A DNA stretch of 64,000 nucleotides from Pelomonas cellulosilytica. Lineage in GTDB: Bacteria; Pseudomonadota; Gammaproteobacteria; Burkholderiales; Burkholderiaceae_C. The stretch covers positions 739,273-803,272 of the forward strand of contig NZ_JAJTWU010000003.1 in assembly GCF_021353265.1 (NCBI RefSeq), given 5' to 3'. The position numbers and the translations under genes are program-made. The notes beneath the pieces are model-generated. The model worked only from the letters and a program-made list of their open reading frames with translations. It ran no database searches and was not told the origin of the DNA. Shown here in pieces: positions 35,820-44,154 of this stretch; within the stretch, counting starts at the first letter, position 1, and every line of letters starts with the position of its first letter.

Positions 35820-35833
35820 TATTTAATTAAATA
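35820..35833. promoter_or_regulatory. AT-rich palindrome in the divergent promoter region
   Basis: TATTTAATTAAATA is a perfect 14-bp palindrome inside an unusually AT-rich stretch (about 35806-35852) between the divergent hypothetical gene and the XRE regulator. A TTGTAT at 35817-35822 could serve as a -35 element for the XRE gene. XRE proteins usually autoregulate through short palindromes, so this is a candidate operator. Confidence 0.45.
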
Positions 35834-35868
35834 TTGTTTTAAAAATATCATCGGCCGACGCTTCTGGC

Positions 35869-36159
35869 ATGGCAGTCAGCAAGAACGTCGTGAGGAGAGG
35901 TCGCCCTTCAGGATCGCAGTCGACCGATCCGAAAGTCGCAGCGGCGCTTGGGAAGGCCATCGCTTCGGTGAGAGTGGCTCAAGGCATGTCGCAGGAGGCG
36001 CTGGCCCTAGCGTCCAACGTGGGACGCTCCAACATTTCAATGATTGAGACTGGTCGAACCGCCCCGAATTTCGTGGGTGTCGTCAGGATTGCCGCCGCCT
36101 TGAACTGCAGCCTGCCAGTGCTGATGAGAGAGTTCGAACACCATTACGTGGAGCGCTAA
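35869..36159 (+). CDS. XRE-family transcriptional regulator
   Basis: A 96-residue helix-turn-helix protein. After a basic N-terminal tail (MAVSKNVVRRGRPSGSQ), the HTH_3 domain covers about residues 26-85 (IASVRVAQGMSQEALALASN then NISMIETGRTAPNFVGVVRI). It resembles small orphan or phage-type regulators. Lower GC than the genome background and its position beside an IS element suggest acquisition. No toxin partner was recognised; the divergent hypothetical gene is the only nearby candidate target. Confidence 0.85.
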   Translation: MAVSKNVVRRGRPSGSQSTDPKVAAALGKAIASVRVAQGMSQEALALASNVGRSNISMIETGRTAPNFVGVVRIAAALNCSLPVLMREFEHHYVER

Positions 36160-36378
36160 GAGGCACTGACACTCGCAAATCCGAAAGGGCGTTGGCTGCT
36201 TGGCCTGGCGTACGTAGATGGCGACCTTGCGGCGCAGCACAACGGCAGGCAGTTCATGTTGGACATCGTCAGCCTCCGGCTCACTAACGCCGCTGGCCTG
36301 CGTCAGCACCGCGATGAGCACAGGCGTCGCCCCGGCACTTCTCCGGCGTCATTCCCATGAGTACCTAGGTCTCGAACG

Positions 36379-37524
36379 CTATGCAAAGCTTACGCGGGTG
36401 CGCAGCGAGTTGTTTTGCATTGCGCTCCCTTCCTGGGGTCCTGTCCCGCCGATACGCGAGCAAAGTCGATGCAGCTTTTGGAAGATTGAGTCTGCAGTAG
36501 CGGTCCACTTGAACGGCTGGCAATTGGCGTTGTGCGCCGCGACGAAGTGGTCGATGCGCTGCACGAGTTGCTTGACGCTGGTGAACGAGCCGCGGCGGAT
36601 GGCCTTGTCGGTGATCAGCGCGAAGAAGCGCTCGACCTGGTTCAGCCACGAGCTATAGGTCGGGATGAAGTGCATGTGCCAACGTGGCCTGGTGGCCAGC
36701 CAGGCCTTGATCTTCGGGTGGCTGTGGGTGGCGTAGTTGTCGCAGAGGCAGTGGACGTCCAATTCGGCCGGCACCGCCTTGTCGATCTCGCGCAGGAAGG
36801 ACAGGAACTCCTGGTGCCGGCGACGCGGCTTGCAGGCGGCCAGCACGGCGCCATTGAGCACGTTCAGCGCTGCGAATAGCGTGGTCGTGCCGTGACGCTT
36901 GTAGTCGTGCGTGACGCCCTCGACGTAGCCGAAGCCCAGAGGCAGCATCGGCTGCGTGCGCTCCAGTGCCTGGCACTGGCTCTTCTCATCCACGCAGATG
37001 ACCAGCGCGTTGTCCGGGGGGCTCAGGTACAGACCCACCACGTCGCGCAGCTTCCCGATGAAGAACGGATCGTTGGACAGCTTGAAGCTCTCGGTGCGAT
37101 GGGGCTGCAGCCCGAAGAGCTGGAAATAGCGCTGCACGCTGGTCTTGGAGATGCCGGTCTCGGCGGCCACGGTGCGCACGCTCCAGTGAGTCGAGCCATT
37201 GGCCGGCTTGGTATGCAGCGTGGTCTTGATCAACTGCGCCACACGCTCATCGTCGATCGTGCGGGGCTCGCCAGGGCGCACGTCGTCGTACAGCCCGGCA
37301 ATGCGTCGCTCGATGAACCGCGTGCGCCACTTCCCCACAGTGGCCTGGGTGAGCTTCAGGCGCGCGGCAATGGCGCTATTGAGTTCGCCGTCCGCGCTGC
37401 TGAGAACGATGCGTGCCCGCGTGCTCAACGCAGCAGGCAGCGAGCGGCTGTGAGCAAACGACGGAAGCTGTGTGCGCTCCTCGTCAGCCAGCAGCAGTTC
37501 AACCTTCGGTCGGCCCGTCCTCAT
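36379..37524 (-). CDS. IS630-family transposase
   Basis: A DDE transposase of about 381 residues starting MRTGRPKVELLLADEERTQL. It has N-terminal HTH domains (AIAARLKLTQATVGKWRTRF; TVAAETGISKTSVQRYFQ) and the catalytic domain with ALVICVDEKSQCQALERTQP (first D), LHVHxxxDNYATHSHPKI-type second D (HCLCDNYATHSHPKI) and TYSSWLNQVERFFALITDKA (final E). In this family the usual end is GTGH* with the stop formed by the inverted repeat and the TA target. Here the stop is missing and the frame runs through the repeat into flanking DNA (GTGPQEGSAMQN...), adding about 20 residues. Activity is uncertain. Confidence 0.85.
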   Translation of the reverse strand: MRTGRPKVELLLADEERTQLPSFAHSRSLPAALSTRARIVLSSADGELNSAIAARLKLTQATVGKWRTRFIERRIAGLYDDVRPGEPRTIDDERVAQLIKTTLHTKPANGSTHWSVRTVAAETGISKTSVQRYFQLFGLQPHRTESFKLSNDPFFIGKLRDVVGLYLSPPDNALVICVDEKSQCQALERTQPMLPLGFGYVEGVTHDYKRHGTTTLFAALNVLNGAVLAACKPRRRHQEFLSFLREIDKAVPAELDVHCLCDNYATHSHPKIKAWLATRPRWHMHFIPTYSSWLNQVERFFALITDKAIRRGSFTSVKQLVQRIDHFVAAHNANCQPFKWTATADSIFQKLHRLCSRIGGTGPQEGSAMQNNSLRTRVSFA

Positions 37525-37598
37525 CGCGGCATCTCCAGTTCCAAGATACCGCAATGGCACGCAGGATAAATGCCAGGAACTAACGGGACAGGACACTA
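36438..37598. mobile_element. IS630-family insertion sequence
   Basis: About 1.16 kb bounded by short inverted repeats: GTCCTGTCCCG at 36438-36448 and CGGGACAGGAC at 37584-37594. The right end continues ACTA, compatible with the TA target duplicated by IS630 elements (TA at 37597-37598). At the left end the corresponding bases are CC/CA on the minus strand rather than the expected CACTA, so no TA is visible there and the boundary is uncertain by a few bases. It contains a single transposase gene on the minus strand. Confidence 0.8.
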
Positions 37599-37926
37599 GC
37601 TGCCCGCCGGGTGATGTGCAATGAGCTGGGATGAGCCCTGTCGCGGGCAGGCGATCACGGCACGGGTCGGCAAGGCCCACTCCGGCCTCCGGCGGTCTGT
37701 GTCGCGAGGCGGGTCACCCAACCGGCTCCATAGCAGGGTCATCAGAGTCGCCATGTACGGAATCTGACTACGGATTCCGACACTCAAAACGAGCGCCATC
37801 CGCGCAGTTCCGCAACCGATAGGACGAGTCCTTCCGCCAACGCGATTTTTGATAGACCTCCGCTCCCGGAACTCCCACCATCCGCGCCATTCAAATGTTC
37901 GTTGGCTTTTGTTGAGGAGCGATGGG
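37599..37926. other. Intergenic stretch between the IS630 element and the serine hydrolase gene
   Basis: About 330 bases with no convincing gene. Open frames on both strands lack ribosome-binding sites and family resemblance. The last 20 bases contain the GAGGAGCG ribosome-binding site of the downstream gene. A promoter for that gene must lie here, but no clear -35/-10 or sigma-54 (-24/-12) pair could be identified. Confidence 0.4.
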
Positions 37927-39432
37927 ATGGCTAATGCCTTACAGGCAGCCGCGAGCCGCGGCACGTGCTTCTGGGCTTTGTTGGCAGCACTGGCCGCACA
38001 GCCGGCGCTGGCGGACCTGCCGCTGTCCGGAACGTACGTCCCGGAACTCTCCGCGGTCGATTTGCTGATGCAGAACTCGATGGGCGTCTGGAATATTCCG
38101 GGTGCAACGCTGGCCATCACGCACGGCGGTTCGGTCATCTACGACCGCGGCTTTGGCTACAGCGATGCAGCGCTCAGCGTGCCGATGCAGGAGACGGCGC
38201 AGATGCGATTGGCGAGCGTTTCCAAGCCGATCACGGCCTCGGCAATCCAGCAGCTCGCCAAGGACGGCCGGCTCGGCCTGGACGACAGGGTGTTCAACAT
38301 CAACGGCAACGGCGGCATCCTGAACGTCTCGCCGTACAACGGCACGCTGGGCGACGCTCGCCTGGCCGACATCACCGTGCGGGAACTGCTGCAGCACAAG
38401 GGCGGCTGGAACCGCGACACCGCCGGAGACCTGGCGTTCCGCGACGTGCAGATTGCCAGCGCCATGGGTTTGAAGAGCCCCCCGGGCATCGGCGCGACTG
38501 CCAGCTACATCCTCAGCCAGCCGCTGCAGTTTCAGCCTGGAACCTCGTCGGCCTACTCCAACATCGGCTACATGTTCCTTGGCATGGTGGTCGAGGCTCG
38601 TTCGGGGCAGGGCTACGAGAGCTATGTCGACAGCCATGTGCTGGCACATGCCGGAATCCCCGCCTGGGAGGTCGACGCCGGACGTACCTTCGCCGCGGAC
38701 CAGAGTTCGCGAGAGCCGTCCTACAGCAGCCCTTACAAGTCCCCGAACGTCTTCGACCCGAGCGGACCTTACGTGTCTAACCCGTACGGGTCCTGGGACC
38801 AGGAGAAGGCGCTGGCGTTTGGTGGGCTGGTGGGCTCTGCCAAGGCCATCGCTCTACTTGCCGTGGATCGCATCGCCGCTGGCCCCGAGATCGGCACGCT
38901 GCGCGCCGACTACACGACCTACAAGGACTACGGGTGGTACCACACCGGCTCGCTCGACGGCACGGACACGTTGATGCTGCAGGCCAGCTGGAAGGACTGG
39001 ACGTATTCCATCCTCTTCAACCAGCGGCCCGGCAATGGCTCCTATTCGGAGTCCTTGGTGAACAGCATGCAATCGATCCTCGAGGGGATCGGCAAATGGC
39101 CGGCGGCGCTGACGTATGCCGGCGACTTCACGGGTGATCAGTGGCTGAAGTCAGACGACATCAAGCTGTTCAAGGACGCCGTTGCTCTGGGAAGCAGTTC
39201 AGCCTTTGGTCTGGCTCACCCGGGCGCTCGCTATCTCGCGGGCGACTTCGACGGCAACGGCATCGTCAACGGACTGGACGTGGCGGGTTTCACCGGTGCG
39301 CTGGAACATGCCGGTGTACCGGCCGCCTTGATCTCCCAGGTGCCGGAGCCTGCCCCCGTGTCACTGGGCGTGGCGGGCGCCCTGTTGCTGATCTTCTGGT
39401 CGCGCCGGCGGACAAACGAAGCTCCGCGGTGA
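37927..39432 (+). CDS. Secreted serine hydrolase (beta-lactamase/class C fold) with dockerin-like repeats and PEP-CTERM tail
   Basis: A 501-residue exported protein. A signal peptide ends near AQPALA (residue 28-29). The beta-lactamase-type domain (about 40-380) has the SxxK motif SVSK near 96-99 and the YxN motif YSN near 209, so it could act as a peptidase or esterase. Two EF-hand-like, dockerin-type repeats follow (GDFTGDQWLKSDDIKLFKDA near 399 and GDFDGNGIVNGLDVAGFTGA near 438), then VPEPAP near 472, a hydrophobic helix and a final RRRTNEAPR: a PEP-CTERM sorting signal for an exosortase. Start at 37927 follows GAGGAGCGATGG, giving it a strong ribosome-binding site. Confidence 0.85.
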   Translation: MANALQAAASRGTCFWALLAALAAQPALADLPLSGTYVPELSAVDLLMQNSMGVWNIPGATLAITHGGSVIYDRGFGYSDAALSVPMQETAQMRLASVSKPITASAIQQLAKDGRLGLDDRVFNINGNGGILNVSPYNGTLGDARLADITVRELLQHKGGWNRDTAGDLAFRDVQIASAMGLKSPPGIGATASYILSQPLQFQPGTSSAYSNIGYMFLGMVVEARSGQGYESYVDSHVLAHAGIPAWEVDAGRTFAADQSSREPSYSSPYKSPNVFDPSGPYVSNPYGSWDQEKALAFGGLVGSAKAIALLAVDRIAAGPEIGTLRADYTTYKDYGWYHTGSLDGTDTLMLQASWKDWTYSILFNQRPGNGSYSESLVNSMQSILEGIGKWPAALTYAGDFTGDQWLKSDDIKLFKDAVALGSSSAFGLAHPGARYLAGDFDGNGIVNGLDVAGFTGALEHAGVPAALISQVPEPAPVSLGVAGALLLIFWSRRRTNEAPR

Positions 39433-39583
39433 CCGCTTCGCCAAGTCCGCGGATCGCAAGGGGCGGCCGGCCGGCCCCTCTAGCAGCTTGTCGTGGATGC
39501 CTCCGAAGCGCTGTGGCACATGAACAGCAGGTGATCGCTGCGCTTGGCTGCCCGATCGTTCATGAGGGTGGCCTCCGAAAGCG

Positions 39584-39610
39584 ACAAAGCCCCGCAGTGC
39601 GGGGCTTTGT
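39584..39610. terminator. Intrinsic terminator, probably bidirectional
   Basis: ACAAAGCCCCGC (39584-39595) and GCGGGGCTTTGT (39599-39610) form a perfect 12-bp stem with a 3-base loop (AGT), with T-rich ends on both strands. It lies between the end of the serine hydrolase gene and the end of aspS, which converge, so it can terminate both. Confidence 0.85.
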
Positions 39611-39635
39611 CTTGAGTGCCTAACGGGCGTGTCGA

Positions 39636-41426
39636 TCAGGCCGCCGGCGTCGCGTTCCTAAGGCGGATGTGCAGCTCGCGCAGCTGCTTCTCGTCCACCA
39701 GCGACGGGGCACCCGTCAGCAAGTCTTGAGCGCGCTGGGTCTTGGGGAAGGCGATGACGTCGCGGATGGACTCGGCCTTGGTCATCAGCGTGACGAGACG
39801 GTCCAGACCGAAGGCCAGGCCGCCGTGCGGGGGTGCGCCGTACTGCAGCGCATCCAGCAGGAAGCCGAACTTGATGCGCTGGTCCTCGGCGCCAATGTTG
39901 AGCGCGTCGAACACCTTGGCCTGGACTTCGGCGCGGTGGATACGCACCGAGCCACCACCAAGCTCCCAGCCGTTGAGCACCATGTCGTAGGCCTTGGCCA
40001 CGCACTTGCCCGGGTCGGTCGTCATGAAGTCCTCATGACCGTCCTTGGGCGCCGTGAACGGGTGGTGCACCGCGTTCCAGCGGTTGGCGTCGTCGTCGAA
40101 CTCGAACATCGGGAAGTCGACCACCCACAGCGGCGCCCAGCGATCTTCGAACAGGCCGCTGGCCTTGCCGAACTCGCTGTGGCCGATTTTCAGGCGCAGC
40201 GCACCGATGGCATCGTTGACGACCTTGGCCTTGTCCGCGCCGAAGAACAGCAGGTCGCCGTCCTTGGCTCCGGTGCGCTTGAGCACCTCGGCAATGGCCT
40301 CGTCGTGCAGGTTCTTGACGATGGGCGACTGCAGGCCCTCACGGCCCTTGGCGACCTCATTGACCTTGACCCAGGCCAGACCCTTGGCGCCGTAGATCTT
40401 GACGAACTCCGTGTAGGCGTCGATCTCGCCACGGCTCATGGAGCCGCCGCCCGGCACGCGCAGCGCGACGACGCGGCCGCCCGGCGTCGTGGCCGGGCCC
40501 GAGAAGACCTTGAAGTCCACGGTGGTCATCGCGTCGGTCAGCTCGGTGAACTCGAGCTTCACGCGCAGGTCGGGCTTGTCGGAGCCGAAGCGGTGCATCG
40601 CCTCGGAGTACTTCATGACCGGGTAGTCACCCAGCTCGACGTTCATCGTCTTGCGGAAGACGTGGCGGATCATGCCCTCGAACATCGAGCGGATCTCTTC
40701 CTCGGTCAGGAACGAGGTCTCGATATCGATCTGCGTGAACTCAGGCTGGCGGTCAGCGCGCAGGTCCTCGTCGCGGAAGCACTTCGTGATCTGGTAGTAG
40801 CGGTCGAAGCCCGCGACCATCAGCAGCTGCTTGAACAGCTGGGGCGACTGCGGCAGCGCGAAGAAGTGGCCGTCGTGCACACGGCTGGGCACGAGGTAGT
40901 CGCGCGCGCCTTCGGGCGTGCTCTTGGTCAGCATCGGCGTTTCGATGTCGACGAAGCCGTGCTCGTCCAGGAACTTGCGCACTTCCATCGCGACGCGGTA
41001 GCGCAGCATCAGGTTGTTCTGCATGTAGGGACGGCGCAGGTCCAGCACCCGGTGCGTCAGGCGCGTCGTCTCGGACAGGTTGTCGTCGTCGAGCTGGAAC
41101 GGCGGCGTGACGGACGGGTTCAGCACCTCGATCTCGTGGCACAAGATCTCGACCTTGCCGGAAACGAGGTTGGCGTTGTCGGTGCCGGCCGGGCGCGCAC
41201 GCACCTTGCCGACGATCTTGAGACAGAACTCGTTGCGGACTTCTTCCGCCACCTTGAACATGTCGGGGCGGTCCGGGTCGCAGACGACCTGCACGAGACC
41301 TTCGCGGTCGCGCAGGTCGATGAAGATGACGCCGCCGTGGTCACGGCGGCGATGGGCCCAGCCCATCAGGGTCACGGTCTGGTCCAGCAGCTTCTCGCTG
41401 ACTTGGCCGGCATAGCAGGTACGCAT
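39636..41426 (-). CDS. aspS: Aspartyl-tRNA synthetase
   Basis: A 596-residue class II synthetase. The N-terminal anticodon-binding OB fold contains [15 protein letters not shown] near residues 26-40; motif 2 is [20 protein letters not shown] near 216-235; motif 3 is [13 protein letters not shown] near 540-552; a GAD insertion lies between. The histidine at the RRDHGG position (Leu in the discriminating E. coli enzyme, His in the P. aeruginosa non-discriminating enzyme) suggests that it may also charge tRNA-Asn, which would require GatCAB to convert Asp-tRNA-Asn. That is inference from one residue. Leads the aspS-DUF502-fmdB cluster in reverse order. Confidence 0.94.
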   Translation of the reverse strand: MRTCYAGQVSEKLLDQTVTLMGWAHRRRDHGGVIFIDLRDREGLVQVVCDPDRPDMFKVAEEVRNEFCLKIVGKVRARPAGTDNANLVSGKVEILCHEIEVLNPSVTPPFQLDDDNLSETTRLTHRVLDLRRPYMQNNLMLRYRVAMEVRKFLDEHGFVDIETPMLTKSTPEGARDYLVPSRVHDGHFFALPQSPQLFKQLLMVAGFDRYYQITKCFRDEDLRADRQPEFTQIDIETSFLTEEEIRSMFEGMIRHVFRKTMNVELGDYPVMKYSEAMHRFGSDKPDLRVKLEFTELTDAMTTVDFKVFSGPATTPGGRVVALRVPGGGSMSRGEIDAYTEFVKIYGAKGLAWVKVNEVAKGREGLQSPIVKNLHDEAIAEVLKRTGAKDGDLLFFGADKAKVVNDAIGALRLKIGHSEFGKASGLFEDRWAPLWVVDFPMFEFDDDANRWNAVHHPFTAPKDGHEDFMTTDPGKCVAKAYDMVLNGWELGGGSVRIHRAEVQAKVFDALNIGAEDQRIKFGFLLDALQYGAPPHGGLAFGLDRLVTLMTKAESIRDVIAFPKTQRAQDLLTGAPSLVDEKQLRELHIRLRNATPAA

Positions 41427-41523
41427 GGAGGTTCTCCGGAATTCTTGGCAGGGGTGTTCGGTGAGGCGCGGATGAGCTCGCTGGGCTCTCAGGATTGGGC
41501 GCCAGCCATGGCGCCCAACCCCG

Positions 41524-42195
41524 TCAATTTCGGCCGGGGAGCGCGGCGCCTTCGACGGGGGCGCCCGGATGCGGCAGCGGGGCGACAGTGCCCATCGAGA
41601 TGATGTACTTCAGCGCTTCGTCCACCGTCATGTGCAGCGGCTTGATGTCGGCCGTCGGGACGATGAGGAAGAAACCCGACGTGGGGTTGGGCGTCGTCGG
41701 CACGTAAACACTGGTGTGCTCGCCGTCGAGATGGCAGGCGACTTCGCCGCTGGGCGTACCGGTCACGAAGGCGATGGTCCAGGACCCGGCGCGCGGGTAT
41801 TGCACCAGAACGGCCTCGCGGAAGGCGTTGCCGCTGCTGGAGAACAGCGTGTCCGACACCTGCTTGACCGAGCTGTAGATGCTCTTGACGATGGGGATGT
41901 GGGACATCAGCCGGTCCCACTGCCGCAGCAGCCACTGGCCGAAGATGTTGGCCACGAAGACGCCCGTGACGAGCAGGCCGCCGGCCAGGATGACCACGCC
42001 TAGGCCCGGCACATGCCGCAGTTCCAGCAGCCCCTCGCGCAGCGAAGCCGGCACGATCAGCGACAGCGCCGTCAGCAGCGATGCGAAGACGCCGTTGATG
42101 ACATCCAGCGCCTGCGACAGCACCCAGACGGTGATGGCAAGCGGCAGCCAGACCAGCAGGCCGGCAACGAGGTACTTGCGAAGTGAGGCGCCCAC
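41524..42195 (-). CDS. DUF502 membrane protein
   Basis: A 223-residue protein with two membrane helices (about residues 7-30, [18 protein letters not shown]; and about 67-90, [20 protein letters not shown]) and a conserved DUF502 domain ([44 protein letters not shown]). Start chosen as GTG at 42195 ([12 protein letters not shown]), since the family begins at SLRKYL and this start lies 11 bp after the fmdB stop; the ATG at 42234 would overlap fmdB. Function unknown. The fmdB-DUF502-aspS order is conserved in betaproteobacteria. Confidence 0.88.
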   Translation of the reverse strand: MGASLRKYLVAGLLVWLPLAITVWVLSQALDVINGVFASLLTALSLIVPASLREGLLELRHVPGLGVVILAGGLLVTGVFVANIFGQWLLRQWDRLMSHIPIVKSIYSSVKQVSDTLFSSSGNAFREAVLVQYPRAGSWTIAFVTGTPSGEVACHLDGEHTSVYVPTTPNPTSGFFLIVPTADIKPLHMTVDEALKYIISMGTVAPLPHPGAPVEGAALPGRN

Positions 42196-42206
42196 GTCGA
42201 TCCGAT

Positions 42207-42557
42207 TCAGTGGCAGGCGCAGGAGCCGCCGCACGCCGCGGACGGCGCGGCCGAGGACTCCGTCGAGCCGCCGCTGGCGGACTCGCTCTTGGCAGCGTCA
42301 CCCTTCGCAGCTTCGCCCTTGGCCGGCTCGGCCGCGGGCGTCGATCCGCCCCCCGAGGCGGCGCCGGCGTTGCTTCCGCCGCGGAAGTCGGTCACGTACC
42401 AGCCCGAGCCCTTGAGCTGGAAGCCGGCGGCGGTGACCTGCTTGCCGAAGGCCTCGGCCCCGCAGGACGGACAGGTGGTTAGAGGTGCGTCAGAAAGCTT
42501 TTGCAGCACGTCCTTGGCATGGCCACAGGCGCTGCAGCGGTAGGCGTAGATCGGCAT
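42207..42557 (-). CDS. FmdB-family zinc ribbon protein
   Basis: A 116-residue protein whose first 45 residues form a zinc ribbon (MPIYAYRCSACG, then CPSCG near 34-38). The middle (VTAAGFQLKGSGWYVTDF) is the conserved FmdB tail, followed by an Ala/Gly/Ser/Glu-rich low-complexity tail and a final CGGSCACH that could bind a metal. Some members regulate amidase or rRNA-related genes, but the role in this cluster with DUF502 and aspS is unknown. Confidence 0.9.
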   Translation of the reverse strand: MPIYAYRCSACGHAKDVLQKLSDAPLTTCPSCGAEAFGKQVTAAGFQLKGSGWYVTDFRGGSNAGAASGGGSTPAAEPAKGEAAKGDAAKSESASGGSTESSAAPSAACGGSCACH

Positions 42558-42624
42558 GGTGGTGCAAAAGAGTGGGCAAAGCCCGTGATTTTAGGGCCCC
42601 CGCGCCGACTTCAAGCCGCCTTCG

Positions 42625-44088
42625 TCAGCCGTGGGGCTGCAAATGATGGCTGACGTGCTCATGGCGGTTCGTCAGCACCTGCGGCGCGAGCGACCCGACG
42701 ACCATGCCCAGGAGCGCCGCCAGCAGCCCGGCCAGTTGCCCCGGAAACAACTCACCCCAGGTCGTCACCTGCGGGAAGAAGACCACCCAGACCGCCACGC
42801 CGGCGCCGATGGAGAACACCGCGCCCTGCGTCGTCGCACGACCCCAGTACAGGCCGAACACCAGTGGAACGAAGGCCGCCACCAGCGTCACCTGGTAGGC
42901 GGCGCTGACCAGGTCGTAGATCGGCGTGCCTTGCAGCGCGATGGCGTAGGCCAGCACGGCGAAGGCGAAGATAACGAGGGTGACGCGCATCGCGACGAGT
43001 TGCTGCTTGTCGCTCATGCCCGGGCGGATCTGCTTGAGGATGTTTTCGACGAAGCTGGTGGTCGGCGCCAGCAGCGTGGCCGAGGACGTGCTCTTGATGG
43101 CCGACAGCAGCGCGCCGAAGAACAGGATCTGCATGAACAGCGGCATGTGGCCCATGACGAAGCTGGGCAACACGCGCTGGTAGTCGTTCTGCGCCAGCTC
43201 CAGCGCCTTGTCACCCATGACGGCCACGGCAGCCAGCACGATGAACATCGGCACGAAGGCAAACGCGATGTAGCTGAAGCCACCGATCATCGCGCCGGCC
43301 TGGGCGGTGCGGGCATCCTTGGCGGACATGACGCGCTGGAACACGTCCTGTTGCGGGATGGAGCCCAGCATCATCGTCAGGCCCGAGCCGATGAACATGG
43401 CCAGTTGCGTGAAGCTGGGTTCGGGCAGAAAGCGTCCGAGGTCGCGGCTTTTGGCCAGGTCCAGCACCTTGCCCGTGCCGCCGGCCAGGTCCGCCGCGAA
43501 GATGGCGATGATGCCCAGCCCGACGACCAGCACGATCATCTGGATGAAGTCCGTCCAGGCCACGGCCAGGAAGCCGCCGATGACAACGTAGACCAGCACG
43601 GCCAGCAGGCCGACGATCATGCCGGTCTGCGGACTCATCGCGCCGTCGGTCAGGATGTTGAAGACCAGGCCCAGCGCCGTCACCTGCGCAGCCACCCAGC
43701 CGAGATAGCTCAGGATGATGGCCAGCGAGCAGAAGATCTCGACACCCTTGCCGAAGCGCTGGCGGTAGAAGTCGCCGATGGTCAGCAGGTTCTTCTGGTA
43801 CAGCTTGGCCGCGAAGAACGCGCCCACGAGCACGAGGCACAGGCCCGCACCGAACGGATCCTCGACAACCGCGTTCAAGCCCCCCTGCACGAACTTGGCC
43901 GGCAGGCCCATGACCGTCTCGGCGCCGAACCAGGTCGCGAACGTGGTCGTGATCACCATGACCAGCGGCAGGCTGCGGCCGGCGACGGCGAAGTCCGACG
44001 TGTTCTTGACCCGCGTGCCCGCCCAGACGCCGATGCCCAGCGTGCCGAGCAGGTAGAGCACGACGAAGACGATGAGCGTGGTGTTCAT
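42625..44088 (-). CDS. Sodium:solute symporter family protein
   Basis: A 487-residue SSS-family transporter with about 12-13 hydrophobic helices. Family marks: GTRVKNTSDFAVAGRSLPL near residues 24-42, GAETVMGLPAKFVQGG near 55-70, and SIPQQDVFQRVMSAKDARTA near 245-264. Substrates in this family include proline, pantothenate and carboxylates; the sequence does not settle which. It lies 67 bp after ubiB in the same direction, with no obvious functional tie. Ends in a histidine-rich tail (RHEHVSHHLQPHG). Confidence 0.88.
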   Translation of the reverse strand: MNTTLIVFVVLYLLGTLGIGVWAGTRVKNTSDFAVAGRSLPLVMVITTTFATWFGAETVMGLPAKFVQGGLNAVVEDPFGAGLCLVLVGAFFAAKLYQKNLLTIGDFYRQRFGKGVEIFCSLAIILSYLGWVAAQVTALGLVFNILTDGAMSPQTGMIVGLLAVLVYVVIGGFLAVAWTDFIQMIVLVVGLGIIAIFAADLAGGTGKVLDLAKSRDLGRFLPEPSFTQLAMFIGSGLTMMLGSIPQQDVFQRVMSAKDARTAQAGAMIGGFSYIAFAFVPMFIVLAAVAVMGDKALELAQNDYQRVLPSFVMGHMPLFMQILFFGALLSAIKSTSSATLLAPTTSFVENILKQIRPGMSDKQQLVAMRVTLVIFAFAVLAYAIALQGTPIYDLVSAAYQVTLVAAFVPLVFGLYWGRATTQGAVFSIGAGVAVWVVFFPQVTTWGELFPGQLAGLLAALLGMVVGSLAPQVLTNRHEHVSHHLQPHG

Positions 44089-44154
44089 GGTGTCGAGGTA
44101 GCGAGGGGCCGGAAAAAGTGGCGCGGATTATGGAGTCGCCACGCCGGCGCTCGG

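Noticed and set aside
36037..36321. 94-codon minus-strand frame antisense to the XRE gene end
   Set aside because: Weak start context and overlaps the XRE gene; no domain recognised. The segment 36160-36435 was left without a gene.
37596..38138. 180-codon minus-strand frame over the upstream region and start of the serine hydrolase
   Set aside because: Overlaps the signal peptide region of a clear gene on the other strand and lacks a ribosome-binding site.
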